This document shows, one piece after another, positions 5,697 through 5,849 of a DNA stretch of 5,849 bases. Under the pieces are notes generated by a model. The model ran no database searches and was not told where the DNA came from. It saw only the letters and a list, made by a program, of their open reading frames with translations. A program made the translations under genes and the position numbers. This stretch comes from SIG588 sp964515215 (GTDB lineage Bacteria; Bacillota; Clostridia; Oscillospirales; Acutalibacteraceae), in NCBI GenBank assembly GCA_964515215.1, contig CAZESL010000119.1, positions 1 to 5,849 on the forward strand, in the 5' to 3' direction. Numbering within the stretch: the stretch's first letter is position 1; every line of letters begins with the position of its first letter.

Positions 5697-5849
5697 GCCT
5701 CCCCTGTGTAAGGGGAGGTGTCTTTTTATGGCGTGCGCCATAAAAAGACGGAGGGGTTGTTGGTAGAGACCGCTCGTCAGTATTCAACTTTTGGTTTCAA
5801 ATCCCCTCAGTCGGCTACGCCGACAGCTCCCCTTGCATCTTCAAGGGGA
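5697..5849 (+). repeat. MITE-like structured repeat, copy B (cut by window end)
   Basis: Second copy of the element at 1511, same orientation, starting 17 bases after the pdxK stop. The left terminal hairpin is identical (CCTCCCCT 5698-5705, loop GTGTA, AGGGGAGG 5711-5718). The variable hairpin is different and longer: a 14-bp perfect stem, 5720-5733 with 5736-5749. Then come GACGGAGGGG (5747-5756), an unrelated spacer of about 45 bases, CCCCTCAGTC (5803-5812), the shared core CAGTCGGCTACGCCG with perfect GTCGGC/GCCGAC arms, and the start of the right terminal hairpin CTCCCCTT...AAGGGGA at the window edge. About three more bases would complete it by comparison with copy A. Confidence 0.8.
5698..5727 (+). 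terminator. Possible pdxK terminator formed by the left end of repeat copy B
   Basis: An 8-bp GC-rich stem (5698-5705 with 5711-5718) with a 5-base loop is followed by TGTCTTTTT, resembling an intrinsic terminator 17 bases after the pdxK stop. The U-run starts a few bases after the stem, so strength is uncertain. In copy A the equivalent hairpin is followed only by TGGATTTT. Confidence 0.45.

Noticed and set aside
5697..5849. CRISPR array or attachment site at the window end
   Set aside because: The repeated units are palindromic hairpins inside a single element whose second copy is 4 kb away, not regularly spaced direct repeats, and no integrase or cas gene is present.

Overview
The window looks like a chromosomal stretch from a fairly GC-rich member of the Firmicutes, most likely an anaerobic gut Clostridia (Oscillospiraceae/Ruminococcaceae-like). 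The assignment is an inference. It rests on the style of the pyridoxal kinase and of the GntR/MocR regulator, on purine-rich Shine-Dalgarno sites, on vegetative-type promoters with AT-rich intergenic islands, and on two copies of a CCTCCCC...GGGGAGG hairpin repeat of a kind I recall as common in such genomes.

Layout, left to right. (1) Positions 1-338: the C-terminal part of L-rhamnulose-1-phosphate aldolase (rhaD), + strand. (2) 339-1492: a near-consensus promoter and a perfect 14-bp inverted repeat, then a GntR/MocR-family regulator (+). The regulator has Arg where the PLP-binding Lys is expected, and it ends about 100 residues earlier than a typical MocR. (3) 1493-1753: repeat copy A and a strong two-way terminator, separating convergent genes. 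(4) 1754-4678, - strand: a three-gene operon transcribed permease, permease, ATPase, encoding a MacB/FtsX-type ABC transporter of unknown substrate. (5) 4679-4849: an AT-rich intergenic region with divergent promoters for the ABC operon and the kinase. (6) 4850-5680: a pyridoxal/pyridoxamine kinase (pdxK-type), +. (7) 5697-5849: repeat copy B, running off the window edge.

How the parts may work together. MocR proteins are fusions of a winged-helix DNA-binding domain with an aminotransferase fold, and the PdxR subgroup controls vitamin B6 genes. Here such a protein lies about 3.4 kb from a B6 salvage kinase. The two upstream regions share a 9-bp sequence (TTGGTAATA, in opposite orientations) and CTGGT/ACCA half-sites about 40 bp apart. 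This makes a small B6-homeostasis regulon plausible, with the ABC operon between the two genes either a passenger or a further target. The altered PLP site raises the question of what the regulator senses.

I see no phage, CRISPR, toxin-antitoxin, tRNA or rRNA feature, and no clear undescribed multi-gene system. The points most worth a second look are the regulator and its operators and the structured repeat family.
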